Below are positions 61,323 to 64,000 of a stretch of 64,000 nt of DNA, one piece after another. Origin of the DNA: UBA4416 sp040389965. Lineage in GTDB: Bacteria > Bacteroidota > Bacteroidia > B-17B0 > Aurantibacillaceae. A program made the position numbers and the translations under genes. The notes below the pieces were generated by a model. It was not told where the DNA came from. It did not search any database and was given only the letters and a program-made list of their open reading frames with translations. The stretch spans positions 62,001 through 126,000 of the forward strand of contig JAZJZF010000023.1 of assembly GCA_040389965.1 (NCBI GenBank). Reading direction: 5' to 3'. Every line of letters starts with the position of its first letter. The first letter of the stretch is position 1.

Positions 61323-63860
61323 TTGAGCTTTAAGACGAATATTAAAAGTATTTTGCAAAATAAGCTGCCCGGGTATTATTCATATTTGGCAGCTTTTGCC
61401 GTATTGATAGCCTTAAATGCCTGTAATGTAAATAAGCATTTAAAGCAGGACGAATACCTGGTTCAAAAAAGCGGAATCAAGGAAAATGGCACCCACATTG
61501 ATAATGGAGAATTAGAGGCATTTATCAGGCAAAAACCTAACCGTAAAATCCTAAAAGTTGTACGTTTTAATTTATGGCTCTATAACCAGATCGATCAGCA
61601 AAAAATGATCAAATACAAGGAAAAACGTAACCTTAGGTATGATCGCATTAATGCCAGACGCATCGAAAAAAATAACGAGCGTAACGAGAAACGCGTTGCC
61701 AAAGGAAAGAAAGCCAAAGCTCCTAAATTAAAGAACAAAGAAAAATCCACCTTAAGGGAAAGTATCCTCGAAGCGGGTGAACCACCGGTGATCCTCGATA
61801 CTTTTTTAACCAATGTAACGGTTAATCAATTACAAAAATTTGTGTTTTCGAGGGGCTATTTTAACTCGAAAGTAAGAGATAGTCTTGTGTTGGATGTGAA
61901 AGGCAAAAGAGCGAAAACCTATTACTTTATTTCCAAATCTGTGCCCTATACGATACGTGGGATAAAATATAAAATTGAAGATCCGCTTATTGAATATTTT
62001 ATTTATAACGATACGTCCTCCTGTTTAGTTAAACACCATAGCATCTATAACGAAGATATTATGGAAAAAGAAAGAGAGCGCATTACCGAAACACAATTAA
62101 ACAACGGTTATTTTTATTTTGCACCTGAGTATATCTATTACCTTGCCGATACAACTCTGCCCGGGCCTAATGTCAATATCACTATTGGTGTTAAAATGTA
62201 CTCCGAAGCATATAGCGCCTCCATCGATTCGCTTGTGTATAAAAACCATCCCCGCTTTTATATTCAAAACGTGTATGTTATTCCGGAGATAATTCCCGAT
62301 TTCAGAGGGAAATCCAATGAGGTGTACATGAAAGACACTACCAGTTATCACGATATTAAAATACTGCATAGTGGTCGTTTAAAATTCAGATCGAAGGATT
62401 TATTGCGGGATGTTACTGTAGCACCGGGGCAGCTTTACCAGCAGGATAAGGCGGAGGAAACTTACAAAGGAATGTCGTCCTTAAGGGTATTTAGAAGTGT
62501 ATTCATACAGTATGTTGTAAATCCTAATTATCCTGATAAGCTTGATTGCTATATTGTTTGTCAACCCTTGGTAAAACAATCCATTACTGTAGAAACAGAA
62601 GGAACCAATACATCCGGTAACCTTGGTATAGCAGGGAGTATTGTGTTTCAAAACAAAAACACGTTCAGAGGAGCAGAGTTAGTAGAGTTAAAATTAAAAG
62701 GATCTATCGCTGCGCAAAAACAATTCAATACCAATCAAACCACAAGTATTAATAATGTTCAAAGCACGTTCAATACGGTGCAATTCGGGCCTGAGCTTAA
62801 TATTTATTTTCCAAGAGCCTTGTTCCCTTTTACCTTATTTTACTATAAAAAAGATGCCAACGAAAAACGGTATTTTACACAACCCAAAACAATTGTCAAC
62901 CTCTCCTTTAACTACCAGTCAAGGCCGGAGTATTACAGAACCATTGCCAATATTTCTTACGGGTTTAAGTTCACAAATTCAAACAACTTGTTTGCCTACG
63001 ATGTTATTCCTTTGGAGATATATAGTGTAAAGGCAAAATTGTTTGGTAATTTCAGAGAGAGCTTAATCGAAAGGAATGATTTTTTCCTGCTGAATTCCTT
63101 CCAGGATCACATTACCACGCTTTCGAGAGTTTCTGCAACATTCAACAATCAAAACGTTCCTAAAAGACGTAATTTAACGTACCTGAGAGTAAGCCTTAGT
63201 TCTTCGGGAAATATTTTAAGAGGCTTGTATAGCGCTACCAATCAGACTAAAGATGCAGAAGGGCGCTACCTGATCTTTAGTACACCTTTTTCGCAATTTG
63301 TAAAATTCGACTCCGATTACCGTGTGTATTTTAAAATAAGAAATACCAGTAAGCTGGTGTACCGCCTTGCAGGTGGTATTGGTAAGCCACTCGATAACTT
63401 ATCGGTACTGCCCTATGAGCAAAGTTTTTTTGGCGGAGGCCCCAATGGCATCAGAGCCTGGAGAGCGCGTACACTCGGCCCCGGAGGATATAGCCAACCT
63501 GATTCGGTAAGTGCTAAATACGACAAAATAGGTAACGTACAAATTGAAAGTAACCTCGAATACCGCTTCCATATTTTTAAATCTTTTTATGGCGCCTGGT
63601 TTATAGATGCCGGTAATATCTGGCTTACATACGATGATCCAAATAAACCCGGAGGGGAGTTTTCTTTTCATCGTTTTTATAAAGAAATTGCTATAGGATC
63701 AGGTTTTGGATTACGTTACGACTTTAGTTTTTTTGTATTGCGTTTAGATGCTGCTGTTAAGATCAGGGATCCTAAATATGCAGAGAACGATCGCTGGACA
63801 TTTGATAAAATGCCACTCAAATCAGCCGTTTTAAACTTTGGTATTGGTTATCCGTTTTAA
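61323..63860 (+). CDS. tamL: Translocation and assembly module lipoprotein TamL (BamA/TamA-like)
   Basis: An 845-residue outer-membrane lipoprotein of the Omp85 superfamily. The start is a TTG at 61323. The lipobox is ALNAC with Cys34. Residues about 40-420 contain POTRA-like units, with a very basic insertion at about 95-145 (KKAKAPKLKNKEKS). The C-terminal half is the barrel, with FFGGGPNGIRAW near the closing strands and a terminal LNFGIGYPF. In Bacteroidota TamL is the lipoprotein partner of TamB and helps build the outer membrane. No tamB is in the window. Confidence 0.87.
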   Translation: MSFKTNIKSILQNKLPGYYSYLAAFAVLIALNACNVNKHLKQDEYLVQKSGIKENGTHIDNGELEAFIRQKPNRKILKVVRFNLWLYNQIDQQKMIKYKEKRNLRYDRINARRIEKNNERNEKRVAKGKKAKAPKLKNKEKSTLRESILEAGEPPVILDTFLTNVTVNQLQKFVFSRGYFNSKVRDSLVLDVKGKRAKTYYFISKSVPYTIRGIKYKIEDPLIEYFIYNDTSSCLVKHHSIYNEDIMEKERERITETQLNNGYFYFAPEYIYYLADTTLPGPNVNITIGVKMYSEAYSASIDSLVYKNHPRFYIQNVYVIPEIIPDFRGKSNEVYMKDTTSYHDIKILHSGRLKFRSKDLLRDVTVAPGQLYQQDKAEETYKGMSSLRVFRSVFIQYVVNPNYPDKLDCYIVCQPLVKQSITVETEGTNTSGNLGIAGSIVFQNKNTFRGAELVELKLKGSIAAQKQFNTNQTTSINNVQSTFNTVQFGPELNIYFPRALFPFTLFYYKKDANEKRYFTQPKTIVNLSFNYQSRPEYYRTIANISYGFKFTNSNNLFAYDVIPLEIYSVKAKLFGNFRESLIERNDFFLLNSFQDHITTLSRVSATFNNQNVPKRRNLTYLRVSLSSSGNILRGLYSATNQTKDAEGRYLIFSTPFSQFVKFDSDYRVYFKIRNTSKLVYRLAGGIGKPLDNLSVLPYEQSFFGGGPNGIRAWRARTLGPGGYSQPDSVSAKYDKIGNVQIESNLEYRFHIFKSFYGAWFIDAGNIWLTYDDPNKPGGEFSFHRFYKEIAIGSGFGLRYDFSFFVLRLDAAVKIRDPKYAENDRWTFDKMPLKSAVLNFGIGYPF

Positions 63861-63861
63861 T

Positions 63862-63900
63862 ACAAAAGGAGAGATCAAAGCCTCTCCTTTTGTATTTTCT
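63862..63900. terminator. Terminator after tamL, probably shared with the convergent edge gene
   Basis: A 12-bp stem (63862-63873 with 63882-63893) with an 8-base loop, followed by a T-rich stretch on the plus strand. Confidence 0.75.
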
Positions 63901-63917
63901 TTTCTTTTTTTCGTTGT

Positions 63918-64000
63918 TTAATTGACGCTTACCGATTGGTTTTTGGTACTTAAATTAATAAAGTAATATTTTTTACCCGAAACAGTGGTGTTATTGAACT
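63918..64000 (-). CDS. C-terminal end of a gene running off the right edge
   Basis: On the minus strand an open frame enters from the right edge and ends at TAA (63918-63920) after about 26 codons, reading FNNTTVSGKKYYFINLSTKN then QSVSVN. The composition looks like the end of a secreted or surface protein. The position just beyond a bidirectional-looking terminator supports a real convergent gene, but the stretch is too short for more. Confidence 0.35.
   Translation of the reverse strand, partial: FNNTTVSGKKYYFINLSTKNQSVSVN

Overview
The window is a scaffold piece from an uncultured-looking member of the phylum Bacteroidota. The evidence is gldF/gldG, a PorU-like C25 sortase with a PorV/PorQ-type partner, the uppS-bamA-ompH-ompH order, a TamL-type lipoprotein, DUF4292/DUF1684/DUF3822/DUF4340 proteins, low GC by eye, TAnnTTTG -7 promoter boxes and few Shine-Dalgarno sites. 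Three runs of N (10, 31 and 10 bases) each fall inside a gene, so this is assembled scaffold sequence. No tRNA, rRNA, CRISPR array, prophage or recognisable transposase gene was seen, and no gene-free stretch reaches 300 bases.

Layout. 1-6.7 kb: isoprenyl transferase end, BamA, two OmpH/Skp chaperones, and a TPR/propeller/SPOR protein. 6.8-12 kb: a small orphan gene, then leftward gldF-gldG-DUF4340 and dnaN. 12-18.8 kb: an outer-membrane receptor-like barrel, PAP2-like protein, epimerase, CapA-like lipoprotein, deoxynucleoside kinase and a SiaB-type protein. 18.8-23 kb: a gapped amidohydrolase (leftward), rlmN, a polyprenyl synthetase and a MORN-type lipoprotein. 23-32.5 kb (leftward): EnvC-like protein, DUF4292 lipoprotein, TPR lipoprotein, sugar nucleotidyltransferase, SDR, tadA, DUF1684, scramblase-like protein and gltX. 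32.6-35.6 kb: a TPR-SpoIIE phosphatase and a CHAD-like protein. 35.6-44.1 kb (leftward): a 1673-residue PorU-like sortase, PorV/PorQ-like protein, SGNH-like protein and MBOAT acyltransferase. 44.1-49.5 kb: pssA and a MacAB-like exporter cassette. 49.5-55.5 kb (leftward): a metzincin-like protein, serine hydrolase, lipB, a phosphosugar isomerase, a thioesterase, a disrupted prenyl synthase and rmlA. 55.6-64 kb: heme A synthase, a thioredoxin-fold protein without CxxC, rsmD, DUF3822, a LolA-like protein, a gapped TrmH-family methyltransferase, TamL and the edge of one more gene.

The dominant theme is the cell envelope: outer-membrane biogenesis (BamA, Skp, TamL), surface secretion and gliding (PorU/PorV, GldF/GldG), envelope glycan precursors (RmlA, nucleotidyltransferase, prenyl synthases) and phospholipid synthesis (PssA). 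Housekeeping RNA and DNA genes are interleaved. The least ordinary items are a leaderless metzincin in a lipB operon, a SiaB-like protein plus a SpoIIE phosphatase (two parts of a partner switch), an unusually long PorU-like sortase, palindromic intergenic elements of several kinds, and a prenyl synthase that has lost its GQxxD region and reading frame.
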